Under the pieces are notes generated by a model. The model made no database searches, was not told where the DNA came from, and worked only from the letters and a program-made list of their open reading frames with translations. From NCBI GenBank assembly GCA_046541515.1, contig JBKHDD010000002.1:1-64000 (forward strand): a stretch of DNA of 64,000 nt, read 5' to 3'. The stretch is from CAYFVR01 sp046541515 (GTDB lineage: Bacteria; Desulfobacterota; Desulfobacteria; Desulfobacterales; Desulfococcaceae). Shown piece by piece: positions 53,318 through 61,444 of the stretch (position 1 is the stretch's first letter; each line of letters starts with the position of its first letter). A program made the position numbers and the translations under genes.

Positions 53318-54627
53318 GCCGCCGCTCCGACGTGATGGATGCGGTAGCCGGATTCCAGCCGCCGGAGATAGCGTCGGTAGGCCAGATTCCCCAGAAACGT
53401 GATGGCGGGTCGGGGCGAACGGCGGCAGCGGCGGCGGACGGCGGAGAGGGAATAGGTCTCGTGGAATGCCCGGCGAAATCCCGCGTCCAGCGCTTCGGGG
53501 CTCATGCGGGCCGGCTGGAAGACGACGTGCTGGGTGTCGTAGTGGGGCCAGTATTCGTGGAGGAGACGGCCCTCGGCTTGCAGCCGTTGGTGGGCCCGCG
53601 TTCCGGGGTAGGGCGTGAAGACGGCGTAGCGGGGGATGTCGATGCCGAGGTCGTTGACCAACTCCACCGTTTCCCGGAAGACCGACGGGCCGTCCGCTTC
53701 CATCCCGAAGATGAAGCAGCCCTGGATGCAGATCCCCCGGTCGTGGAGCTTTTCCACCAGGGAATGGTAGCGGTCCACCCGGTTGAAGCCCTTTCCGATG
53801 CCGGCCAGGGATTCGGCGGAGGCGGATTCCAGCCCGAGGAGCAAAAACTGGCAACCGCTTTCGGCCATGGCGTCCAACAGTTCATCGTCTTCGCCGATGC
53901 GGCTGGTGGCCAGGCCGCCCCAGGTGCGCTTCAGCGGCTCGACGGCCCGGAACAGTTCCAGGGCGTAGTTCCGGTCTTCGGTGAGGCTCACGTCGTTGAA
54001 GCCGAAGCGGCGGCCGGGGAGGGAGCGGATTTCGTCGATCACTTCGCCGACCGGGCGCGTCCGCCATTGGACGTGGGCGGCGGGGATGCTGCAAAATTCG
54101 CAGACGCCCTTGCAGCCCCGGGTGGCGAACACGCTGTTGCCCACCAGGTATTGATGGCGGTTTTGCACGTCTCGCCGGGGAAAGGTCATCCCGTCCAGTT
54201 CGGGATTGCCGCCGTGGTAGCGGGGCTTCATGCGGCCGCTGGCGAAATCCCGCAGCAGCTCCGGCCAGGCGTGTTCCGCGAATCCGGTGACGACCGCGTC
54301 GGCGTGGCGGGCGGCCTCCTCCGGCCGCAGGGTGACGTGGACGCCGCCGAGAACGATCCGGGCCCCGTGCTTGCGGTAGAATCGGGCCAGATCGTAGGCC
54401 CGGAAGGCGGTGCCGGTGAGGCAACTGATGCCCACGAGATCGAAATCGGCGCGCTTCGGCAGGCGGCGGACGCTTTCGTCCACGACGACGAGTTCCACGT
54501 CCAGTTCCGGCGGAATGCGGGCGGCCAGGACCGCCAGGGTCAGCGGCGCGTCCCGAAAGGAGATGTCGCGGCCGAAGATGCGGATTTTGTGAATGCCGGC
54601 GTCCGGCATGACGAGCAGGATTTTCAT
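53314..54627 (-). CDS. B12-binding-domain radical SAM protein
   Basis: This 437-residue protein has an N-terminal Rossmann-like region (VGISCLTGTAFRAYDLARFY; IVLGGVHVTLRPEEAARHAD) and a radical SAM cluster at C172, C176, C179 (GCKGVCEFC), with FGFNDVSLTEDRNYALELFR and LLGLESASAESLAGIGKGF. The ATG overlaps the preceding stop (ATGA). The two adjacent B12-type enzymes are paralogues and may act in succession, for example in C-methylation or carbon-skeleton chemistry; that is inference. Confidence 0.88.
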   Translation of the reverse strand: MKILLVMPDAGIHKIRIFGRDISFRDAPLTLAVLAARIPPELDVELVVVDESVRRLPKRADFDLVGISCLTGTAFRAYDLARFYRKHGARIVLGGVHVTLRPEEAARHADAVVTGFAEHAWPELLRDFASGRMKPRYHGGNPELDGMTFPRRDVQNRHQYLVGNSVFATRGCKGVCEFCSIPAAHVQWRTRPVGEVIDEIRSLPGRRFGFNDVSLTEDRNYALELFRAVEPLKRTWGGLATSRIGEDDELLDAMAESGCQFLLLGLESASAESLAGIGKGFNRVDRYHSLVEKLHDRGICIQGCFIFGMEADGPSVFRETVELVNDLGIDIPRYAVFTPYPGTRAHQRLQAEGRLLHEYWPHYDTQHVVFQPARMSPEALDAGFRRAFHETYSLSAVRRRCRRSPRPAITFLGNLAYRRYLRRLESGYRIHHVGAAA

Positions 54628-56024
54628 GGCGAGTCCATCCGTTCCGCGTAGTGGCGGCAGGCCGGGACGATGGCGTCGTCGGTCACCACGCCGGTGGCGC
54701 ACCGGTCCAGGCAGTCCATGTTCAAAAACCCCGGCTGGTGAAAATCGCCCACGCCCAGGATCATGAGGCCATGGCGAAACGCCGGGAGAGCGGGGAGGTT
54801 CCAGGGCAGGCGGGACCAGCGAATTCCGGCCAGCAGGGCGCGGAGGAGGGGCAGGCGGGCGTCGGTTTTCATGGCGCTCAATCGTTGGATCATCCGCCCC
54901 ATGTCGAGGAACCGATTCACCGTTTCCAGTTTCTCCCCGTTGCGGACCAGGTAGGCGTTGGAGCAGCAGTCCGGGTGGACGTAAATCCCCAGGCCGGGCA
55001 GCGGCGGGACGGGCCAGAAGTGGTCGATTTCCAGCTCCGGCATGGCCTCGGTCAAGGAGCGGATGACGACTTCGCGGGTCATGGGCGCGGGGCGCTCGGT
55101 GTGGCGGCCCACCGGCGTCATGGCCTGGAGCGCCAGGTATTTCGGCCGCCGGGGCAGCGCCATGGCCCAACGGACGAGATCCGGCAGCTCCGCGAGATTT
55201 TCCGGGCAGACGGTGCAGACCAGCCCCAGCTCCAGCCCAAGATCGCCACAGCGGCGGGCCACGGCGATTTTGTCCGCCAGCCGGGCGTGTCCCCGGATCG
55301 TCCGGAGGGTGGATTCGTCCAGCGTGTCGAACTGGAGGGCCAGTTGCCCGAGACCGGCGGCGTGGAGGCGTTCCAGCAATTCCGGCTCCCGGGCCGGCCG
55401 TAGGCCGTTGGTGGCGAGGATCGTTTTGAGGCCGGCTTCGGTTCGAATTCGGCGGACGATTTCCACCAGATCGGGATGGAGCGAGGGTTCCCCGCCGATG
55501 AGCACCGCGTTGGCCCCGCCCGCCTGAGCCACCCGTTCCGCCCGCTCCAGGACGGTCGAAATCGGGAGAAACGGGGCGTCGGCGTTCGGTCCGGAATCCA
55601 TGTAACAGACCGGGCACCGGCAATCGCACCGTTCCGTCAACAGAATGTGGTTTGACCAGAATCGACAGGCCTCGGGCTTTCGGGGCGCGGGGTGATTTCG
55701 CCGTAGTTTGTGGAAGAGGGCGGCGTCCTCGGTGAGAAGCGCCGCGCCTGGATTCTCCGGACATTCCACCCGGGCGAAGAGGCGGTTTTCCTCGACGTGC
55801 ATTTCCGCCGGGTGCGTTTCGCCGCAACGGGTGCAGAAAGAACGGAGTTTCCCATTGTTTTCGGCGATGGTTGGGATCGCCGACCCCGGGAGCGACGAGT
55901 TGTACTCGTCGCTTGGTTCCGGGCGCCCTCCGATGCGACGAGTACAACTCGTCGCTCCCGGGCTTTGTTGCAAGCCTGGCAACGGCGGAGAAGGGGAGAT
56001 GGAGATTGGATTCTTCCGGCTCAT
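54624..56024 (-). CDS. MoaA-like radical SAM protein with N-terminal Cys motif
   Basis: This 466-residue protein has a zinc-ribbon-like start SFCTRCGETHPAEMHVEEN, then the cluster C133-x3-C137-x2-C140 (ERCDCRCPVCYMD), VLIGGEPSLHPDLVEI, TILATNGLRPA, and C-terminal Cys residues (CLDRCATGVV, VPACRHY) that could hold an extra iron-sulfur cluster. ATG 56024 overlaps the upstream stop. About 26 codons near the start are made of the perfect palindrome at 55885-55962, so the native N-terminus is uncertain; a TTG downstream of ATG 56024 is possible. Confidence 0.83.
   Translation of the reverse strand: MSRKNPISISPSPPLPGLQQSPGATSCTRRIGGRPEPSDEYNSSLPGSAIPTIAENNGKLRSFCTRCGETHPAEMHVEENRLFARVECPENPGAALLTEDAALFHKLRRNHPAPRKPEACRFWSNHILLTERCDCRCPVCYMDSGPNADAPFLPISTVLERAERVAQAGGANAVLIGGEPSLHPDLVEIVRRIRTEAGLKTILATNGLRPAREPELLERLHAAGLGQLALQFDTLDESTLRTIRGHARLADKIAVARRCGDLGLELGLVCTVCPENLAELPDLVRWAMALPRRPKYLALQAMTPVGRHTERPAPMTREVVIRSLTEAMPELEIDHFWPVPPLPGLGIYVHPDCCSNAYLVRNGEKLETVNRFLDMGRMIQRLSAMKTDARLPLLRALLAGIRWSRLPWNLPALPAFRHGLMILGVGDFHQPGFLNMDCLDRCATGVVTDDAIVPACRHYAERMDSP
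55885..55962. repeat. Perfect 28-bp inverted repeat element inside a coding start
   Basis: The arms 55885-55912 and 55935-55962 are exact inverse complements with a 22-base spacer. Each arm is itself nearly self-complementary (GCGACGAGT/ACTCGTCGC). It lies in the first 50 codons of the radical SAM gene and keeps its frame open. It looks like a small non-autonomous mobile or REP-like element. Confidence 0.85.
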
Positions 56025-57109
56025 GGCCGATCTCCGATTCCGGCGGGTTCCAGGTCCGCCTGGCAGACGGGGACGATCCGCCCGCGCCGGACGGTGTGGT
56101 TGGGGCAATGGCGGCAGCATTCCAGTTCGCCTTGGGCGTTCCGGCGGGGCGATTCCTCGAACAGCAGCCGTTTGCCGATCAGCGTTCCGCCGCCGAAGAC
56201 GAATTCCAGGGCTTGGCGAAAGCGGCCGCTTCCCAGCCCGTTGCACAGCACTTGGGCGCGGACGGCGGCCCCGGTGGGCGGGCAATAAAACAGGTTGCGG
56301 CCGTGGAGGCGGCGGGCCAAGGCCATCAGTCCGGCGTCCAGTCGTCCGCTTTTGGAGCGCCACCGGACGGGGTTTCCGCTCCCGAGGCGCACCGGGACGA
56401 AGTAACTCAGCAGAGAAAAGCGATCTCCGGATTGAGAAGGAACGCCGGCATGGGGATGGAAGCCGAAGCGGCGTTCCAGTTCCCGGACGATGTCGGCGTT
56501 CCCCGTTCCCGCGCCGGTTGTATCATCCGGTGACAGGCTTTCCAAGTCCACGGAATGGGTCACGAAGAGGAAGGAGAATTCCGGGGTGTCCAGAAACCGG
56601 GGAATCAGTGTCGGCAGATTTTCCAGCGTATCCGGATAGAGCGTGACGGAGAGCCCGGCCTGGATGTTCGCCGCCCGAACCCGTTCCGCGAGGCTCCAGC
56701 GGAGCGCGTCGAGGTCTTCCAAGGAGGCGTTTTCCGGCAGGTCCGGCCGCTCCTGGCCTTCATCAACGTGGAGCATGACCAGGTCCAGTCCGGCGTCTGC
56801 GAGGCGGCCGAGCAGGGTTCCGTCCAGCAACACGCCGTTGCTGATCAATGCCACCCGAAGGCCCCGCTTGTGGATCGCTGAAACGATTTCCGGCAGCTCC
56901 GGGTGGAGCGTCGGCTCCCCGCCGGCCAGGCTGACCGTTTGGGGATTTTGACGTTCCACGAGAATCTCCAGTTCCGCCAGAATCTCCACAACCGGCTTGG
57001 TCCATCCCGCCTTGCGATGATAGCAGGCGCGGCAGCGGATATTGCACCGGCTGTTCACCTCCAGCACGGCGTGGGGGATGTCGTTGGCCTTCCAGGGAAA
57101 GGAGATCAT
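56021..57109 (-). CDS. Radical SAM protein heading the operon
   Basis: This 362-residue MoaA-like enzyme has the cluster at C22, C26, C29 (SRCNIRCRACYHRKAG), VSLAGGEPTLHPELPEI, VALISNGVLLDG and a C-terminal region with further Cys (CCRHCPNHTVRRG and VPVCQADL), which may bind an auxiliary cluster. ATG 57109 has GGAGC at good spacing; the frame could extend to 57160. It is the first gene of the six coupled by 4-base overlaps. Substrate unknown. Confidence 0.85.
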   Translation of the reverse strand: MISFPWKANDIPHAVLEVNSRCNIRCRACYHRKAGWTKPVVEILAELEILVERQNPQTVSLAGGEPTLHPELPEIVSAIHKRGLRVALISNGVLLDGTLLGRLADAGLDLVMLHVDEGQERPDLPENASLEDLDALRWSLAERVRAANIQAGLSVTLYPDTLENLPTLIPRFLDTPEFSFLFVTHSVDLESLSPDDTTGAGTGNADIVRELERRFGFHPHAGVPSQSGDRFSLLSYFVPVRLGSGNPVRWRSKSGRLDAGLMALARRLHGRNLFYCPPTGAAVRAQVLCNGLGSGRFRQALEFVFGGGTLIGKRLLFEESPRRNAQGELECCRHCPNHTVRRGRIVPVCQADLEPAGIGDRP

Positions 57110-57638
57110 GAATTGCTCCGCTTCGGGGTTTCGGAACGAAGATAGCAAAGCCGGTGCCAAATGGCGACAGCCATGACGGACAAGGCGTTTCGAACGATTC
57201 CGGGAGCCGGGTCAAAGACGGAACGTCCTTTGAATGACCATTGGATCAACACAGAATGTACAAAAGAAGGAAGAAGGCGATACCGGATCCGGGCGAGCTT
57301 CGCCGATGGTTTCCTGCCGCGTATTGCCTGGAATGGCTTCGGACGGCGGGAACGAGTCTCGAAAGCTAACGGGCGCCATTTGATTCAGTGCGTTCCTGCA
57401 TTATTATTACCTATTCAACGGCGAATCCACCCGACACCTCCACCGTTTCCCGGCCGCTTTGTCGTGTTTCAGCGAATCCTCTCGCGTTTCAGGAAATTCC
57501 CTTCCTTCCAATACAAATCGGCGCTGGATGTTCCCCGGACGCTTTTCGGGGGGAATCGCTCCCCGAGATGATGGAAACCGAAACAGGCGCGACGCCGAGC
57601 AACGGTTTTCGTTCCCGACACGCCGGAAGGAGGCGAAT
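57110..57638. other. Divergent intergenic region, no confident gene
   Basis: A 136-codon plus-strand frame (57161-57571) has no ribosome site and a composition unlike real proteins here, so I leave it out. This region must carry the promoters of the radical SAM operon and the Fic gene, but I see no clear boxes. Confidence 0.45.
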
Positions 57639-58469
57639 ATGTTCCCGTTTTTATTCGGCTTGGACCCGGACCTGCGGACCGAATTGGGACGGCGCTTGCG
57701 GGATCTCTGGATTCACGGGGCCGACGAATCCGCGGAGGAACCGGAAACCCCGTCGGCCGAGGAAACCCCGGTGATCGTGGAGCTTCGGATCAGGCCCTGC
57801 GGTCGTTCCTTGGAGGAATATCGGCGGGATATCGGTCATCTGAACGCCATCCAGCGGGTGCTGGAGGTCATCGGCCGTCCGGAAGGGCTGGCGGCGGAGG
57901 ATTTGTTTGTCTTGCACCGGATTCTCATGGCCCGCCAGGAAACCGATCCGTCGGAGCCCATCGGCGCGTGGAAGGCGGAGCCCAACGGCACGTTTGTCCA
58001 CGACGAAACCGGCGAATGCGTCTATTGTCAATACGCCGATCCGGCGGATGTGCCTCAGCTGATGAATCGCTGGCTGACCCTGTTGAACCGGGACATGGCC
58101 ACGCCGGCGGAACTGGAAACGGCCGCCGAAAATTTCGCCCGGCTCCATCTGACCTTCGTCTGGATTCACCCGTTCTTCGACGGAAACGGCCGGATGGCCC
58201 GGCTGCTGTCCAACGCGCCGGTGCTGAAGGCGGGGTTTCCGCCGATCCTGATTCCCGGAAACCGGCGGCGGGAATATCTGCGGCTGCTGGATCGCTTCAA
58301 AATGGACCACGGGCGGGCCACGGCGGGAAGCTCCCTCGAACCGCCCAGGGAATGCCTGTGCGGCTTTTGCGAATTCTGCCAATCCTCCTGGCGGGAGTCG
58401 CTGGATTTGCTGGCGCGGGCCCGGGAGATCCAGGCGGGACGGAACCGGTCCCAACCTCTCCAGCAATAG
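57639..58469 (+). CDS. Fic family protein with Cys-rich C-terminus
   Basis: This 276-residue protein has the full Fic motif HPFFDGNGRMAR (177-188), indicating AMPylation or related nucleotide transfer to target proteins. Upstream is RDIGHLNAIQRVLEVI and a Fic flap region around GTFVHDETGECVYCQY. After the core the C-terminus contains RECLCGFCEFCQSSW, a four-Cys cluster that could bind metal and is not part of the usual fold. GGAAGGAGG precedes the ATG. No obvious antitoxin is next to it. Confidence 0.88.
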   Translation: MFPFLFGLDPDLRTELGRRLRDLWIHGADESAEEPETPSAEETPVIVELRIRPCGRSLEEYRRDIGHLNAIQRVLEVIGRPEGLAAEDLFVLHRILMARQETDPSEPIGAWKAEPNGTFVHDETGECVYCQYADPADVPQLMNRWLTLLNRDMATPAELETAAENFARLHLTFVWIHPFFDGNGRMARLLSNAPVLKAGFPPILIPGNRRREYLRLLDRFKMDHGRATAGSSLEPPRECLCGFCEFCQSSWRESLDLLARAREIQAGRNRSQPLQQ

Positions 58470-58503
58470 TTCTTGCAGTCTGTTTCTATGAAAACCTTGA
58501 ACC

Positions 58504-59004
58504 ATGTGCGGGGGCATATTGAAACCCAAAGTCTACATTGAAACTACGATTCCCAGCTTTTTCCACGAGATTCGGACGGAGCCAGATATGATCGCCCGCC
58601 GCGAGTGGACTCGGGAGTGGTGGAATGAGCGGCGCACGGCCTACGAACTTGTAATCAGCGATGCCGTTATCGATGAACTTGGCCGAGGGGATCACCCGGT
58701 CAAAGAAAAAGCGATTGAACTCATTCAGGAACTCGAAGTTTTGGAGATTATCCCCGAAATAGGTGAGATTGTGGAGGCATACATCCGAAACAAGGTAATG
58801 CCGAAGGATCCGGTTGGGGATGCCATGCATTTGGCCTTAGCCTCTTTTTATAAATGCGATTTCTTGTTAACGTGGAATTGTCGCCATCTGGCCAATGCGA
58901 ACAAGATTTGACATATCCGCAGAATGAACAGCATTTTGGGCCTGTATGTGCCGGAGTTGGTCATGCCCATTGAACTTATGGGAGGGCTGGAAGATGAAGA
59001 TTGA
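58504..59004 (+). pseudogene. PIN-domain toxin interrupted by an in-frame TGA
   Basis: From ATG 58504 the product reads KPKVYIETTIPSFFHE (PIN active-site acid), VISDAVIDEL, and DAMHLALASFYKCDFLLTWN, ending at TGA 58909. Directly after the stop, in the same frame, comes HIRRMNSILGLYVPELVMP and IELMGGLEDED, the normal tail of this VapC-like family, with a second TGA at 59002. A single change (GGA to TGA) would explain it. The 135-residue truncated form may still fold. The following gene starts inside the lost tail, as in an intact operon. Confidence 0.8.
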
Positions 59005-59188
59005 TCCCGCAATCAAAAGGATCAGAGATGTCCGCCGTCGGATATCCAAAGCGCACAATCACGATCCGAAACGGGTCGTGGCCTATTATATGGAACTCCA
59101 GCGGAGGCGAAGGGAGCGGATAGCGGAGGAATCGCTTGAGCTTGAACAGAGAGAGGAGGCCAAACAAATTGACGCCTCGTCAGCGTAA
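58994..59188 (+). CDS. Antitoxin-like partner of the PIN protein
   Basis: This 64-residue basic helical protein is MKIDPAIKRIRDVRRRISKA, then HDPKRVVAYYMELQRRRRER. Short proteins with this IDPxIxxIRxxRxxIS pattern are regularly encoded directly after YIETTIPS-type PIN proteins. Its ATG overlaps the original end of the PIN frame by 11 bases, further evidence that the TGA at 58909 is secondary. Confidence 0.65.
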   Translation: MKIDPAIKRIRDVRRRISKAHNHDPKRVVAYYMELQRRRRERIAEESLELEQREEAKQIDASSA

Positions 59189-59209
59189 AAACGCTTCCTT
59201 TTACGAAAA

Positions 59210-60040
59210 TCAGCGCTTTTCCTTGTGCCGCTCCATCTCCATGGAATCGGTATCCACGGTGACGTAGATCAGGCAGTCCTCTTCGCACTGGCCGGGCTGG
59301 ACGCAGGTGGTCCGGTCCAGGTCGGCTTTCCAGGCTCCGCTGATCTCCGGCGATTCGTGGATGTGGCCGTGGAGGGAGAGTCGGGGACGGCGTTCCGCCA
59401 GGAAATCGTAGATGGCGGCCGAGCCGACCTCCCGGCCGTCGTGGCAGACGTCCAGCCCCAGCCGGTGCGGCGGCATGTGGAACACGTAGACGCTCCACGC
59501 CGGATCGCTCGGCGCCGCGAGCGCGGCCAGTTCGTCGGCCAGGGTGGGAAGGTTCGCGGCGTAGGCATGCCAATCGTCCAGCTCGTGCCAGCCGTCGTGG
59601 GTGGAGAGGAGTCCGCTGCCCATCTGCGGCGGAATGTCTCCGTTCGGCGTGTCCAGCCGGCAACGGTCCTTCAGCCGGAACGGGTAGTCCGCCACCCAGT
59701 TCATCCCGATGAATTCGATCCCCGCCACCATCGCCTTGTTCTGGGCGATGTCGTGGACCCCGTGGAACGCGCCGCAGGTTTCCGCGAACAGCCCGTCCCA
59801 AATTCGCAAATCGTCGTTTCCCAGATAGCACAGGTAATCCACGCCGATGGCGTCGAATTCCGCGAAATGGGAACGCAGCTTTCCCCGGATGAAATCGCTC
59901 TGGGCGGAAGGACCGTGGGTGTACGGCAGCATATCTCCGCCGTTCACCACGGCGTCGGGGCGATGGGCGCAGGCCAGATCGAACAGCCGATCATACTTCC
60001 AGGCCGCGCCGTGCAGGTCGGTGGTGTACAAAATTTTCAT
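59210..60040 (-). CDS. Calcineurin-like metallophosphoesterase
   Basis: This 276-residue protein has the phosphoesterase metal motifs DLHG, VVNGGDML, YLGNDDLR (in place of GNHD/E) and the late LHGHIHESPE. It probably hydrolyses a phosphoester or nucleotide in the cytosol; the substrate is unknown. It lies convergent to the PIN pair and is transcribed alone. Confidence 0.88.
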   Translation of the reverse strand: MKILYTTDLHGAAWKYDRLFDLACAHRPDAVVNGGDMLPYTHGPSAQSDFIRGKLRSHFAEFDAIGVDYLCYLGNDDLRIWDGLFAETCGAFHGVHDIAQNKAMVAGIEFIGMNWVADYPFRLKDRCRLDTPNGDIPPQMGSGLLSTHDGWHELDDWHAYAANLPTLADELAALAAPSDPAWSVYVFHMPPHRLGLDVCHDGREVGSAAIYDFLAERRPRLSLHGHIHESPEISGAWKADLDRTTCVQPGQCEEDCLIYVTVDTDSMEMERHKEKR

Positions 60041-60512
60041 GGATAACCGTCCTTCGGGCGGTTGGGGGATTTGGTCTCGACGCCATCGCGGAGGACCGAC
60101 GTTTCAGCCCCTTGATCGCTTTGGGCATCGCTCGAATGACAACAAGGAAAATGTCAAATGGTTCCGAACTTGAGGAAGGGGGAGGAAGGAGGGAGAGAGA
60201 TTTTCCGTTGGATTTTGGTTCGGTAAACTGCAAACATACGGCGGGTTTCTACCATGGTCAAGCGATTGAACCGGGATGAAGAGTGAAATTGCTTGGCCAA
60301 GGCTGAATGAATGGACATTTCACCCGGAGGCAATTTGCCTGTCCGGCCAGATTTGACAGAACTTCCAAACTGGACATACAGTATGAATAGTTGGCTCTTG
60401 GGCCGGTTCCATGGACACCGAAGATTGATGTGACGAGAAGCTTGCCAACGAACTGCGCCGTATCCGGACGGTAGCCAATGAATTTGGGGCAATGGAAGGC
60501 CGGGAGAGGAAA
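60041..60512. other. Intergenic region upstream of vapBC
   Basis: No gene is seen. A promoter-like pair lies at 60353-60382. Short plus-strand peptides (for example around 60410-60490) look like decayed coding sequence but are too short to assign. Confidence 0.45.
60353..60382 (+). promoter_or_regulatory. Possible promoter for vapBC
   Basis: A perfect TTGACA (60353-60358) and TACAGT (60377-60382), 18 bases apart, about 130 bases before vapB. Confidence 0.45.
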
Positions 60513-60761
60513 ATGGAAGAAATCCGAACGAAAATTGGGGATGCCGGCGGGTTGTCTCTCCCGGCTGAATACCAGGAATTTCTGGGGATTAAGCCGGGCG
60601 ATGAGGTGATCCTGAAACCGGTTTCCGGTGAAATTCGAATTGTGCCAGTCAGACAAGCCATTCAAAGAGCCCAAGAATTGGTGCGAAAGTACGTTCCAAC
60701 CGGTAGCCGCCTCGCGGAAGCATTAATTCAGGAACGGAGAGAGGAAGCGAAACGTGAATGA
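60513..60761 (+). CDS. AbrB/MazE-type antitoxin (VapB-like)
   Basis: This 82-residue protein has a SpoVT-AbrB swapped-hairpin domain (IRTKIGDAGGLSLPAEYQEF, LGIKPGDEVILKPVSGEIRI) and a C-terminal helical tail. ATG 60513 with GAGAGGA is preferred over 60492. It overlaps the PIN toxin gene by 8 bases, the classic antitoxin-first VapBC order, and is expected to repress its own promoter. Confidence 0.87.
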   Translation: MEEIRTKIGDAGGLSLPAEYQEFLGIKPGDEVILKPVSGEIRIVPVRQAIQRAQELVRKYVPTGSRLAEALIQERREEAKRE

Positions 60762-61137
60762 AGCCGTTCTGGACGCTTCCGCGCTCCTCGCACTGCTGAA
60801 CGACGAACCGGGAGCGGATCAGGTTGCCCACTATATTCCTGGCGCGTTGATCAATTCGGTAAACCTGTCAGAGGTCATCGGAAAGTTGGCGGAAAATGGG
60901 ATGCCGGAAGAGGAAATCCACGAAGTGATTGTTCTGCTGGGCTTGCGGGTCGTTCCATTTGATGCGAACTTGTCCCATAAATCCGGGCTGTTGCGACCGG
61001 TGACCAAGAAGATGGGACTTTCATTGGGAGATCGTGCCTGTCTTGCGACGGGAATCGTGATGAACCTTCCCGTCATTACATCCGATAAAATTTGGCGTGA
61101 ATGCGATTTGCCGGTAACCATAGTTCTGATTCGATAA
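60754..61137 (+). CDS. PIN-domain toxin (VapC-like)
   Basis: This 127-residue PIN ribonuclease has the acidic residues in AVLDASALLALLNDEPGAD, INSVNLSEVIGKL, LSLGDRACLATGIV and VITSDKIW. It looks intact. VapC toxins cleave specific RNAs, often tRNA or rRNA, when released by the antitoxin. Confidence 0.87.
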   Translation: MNEAVLDASALLALLNDEPGADQVAHYIPGALINSVNLSEVIGKLAENGMPEEEIHEVIVLLGLRVVPFDANLSHKSGLLRPVTKKMGLSLGDRACLATGIVMNLPVITSDKIWRECDLPVTIVLIR

Positions 61138-61158
61138 CCATGGAAGCCCCGATTGAGA

Positions 61159-61305
61159 ATGGATCGAAACGTCGTTCGTAAAACGAATATCGACGAAGTG
61201 GACGATGGTTTTTTTTCCGGAACCATGCCGGAGCGAATGGAGATGGTTTGGGATATCACCGTCGCGCTGTGGTCCGTGGCCACCAACGGAGAAATCCATG
61301 CTTAA
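61159..61305 (+). CDS. 48-residue partner of a nucleotidyltransferase-type toxin-antitoxin module
   Basis: From ATG 61159: MDRNVVRKTNIDEVDDGFFS, then MPERMEMVWDITVALWSVA, ending with TAA at 61303. The P-E-R-x-x-x-V-W-x-(I/L)-T pattern resembles small proteins encoded just before DUF6036/AbiEii-like nucleotidyltransferases. It overlaps the next start by 8 bases. It may be shortened at its C-terminus. Confidence 0.45.
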   Translation: MDRNVVRKTNIDEVDDGFFSGTMPERMEMVWDITVALWSVATNGEIHA

Positions 61306-61426
61306 TCAAGACTACAAAGAGATGTCGCTGTGCTTAAACAAGGAAGGGGCTGAATTCCTCGTCGCCAGCGCGTACTCTTCGTCGGCGAATGGGTTTCCGG
61401 GAAGCCCGTCGGATTTCCCAGTGTAA
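61298..61426 (+). pseudogene. Truncated DUF6036/AbiEii-like nucleotidyltransferase fragment
   Basis: The 42 codons from ATG 61298 read MLNQDYKEMSLCLNKEGAEF, then LVASAYSSSANGFPGSPSD, then a stop. Intact relatives have the pattern LNxDxxE...V.FL.VGAYA.AAHG.PR.T.DID, so this is the first block of the nucleotidyltransferase domain. The catalytic D-x-D and everything after are missing. Confidence 0.6.
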
Positions 61427-61444
61427 GTGTAAAGGACGCAACCA

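Noticed and set aside
57161..57571. 136-codon open frame upstream of the Fic gene
   Set aside because: No ribosome-binding site, odd composition, no family; probably chance in GC-rich DNA.
59205..60046. 273-codon plus-strand frame opposite the metallophosphoesterase
   Set aside because: Composition is that of an antisense shadow; the minus-strand gene has all metal motifs.
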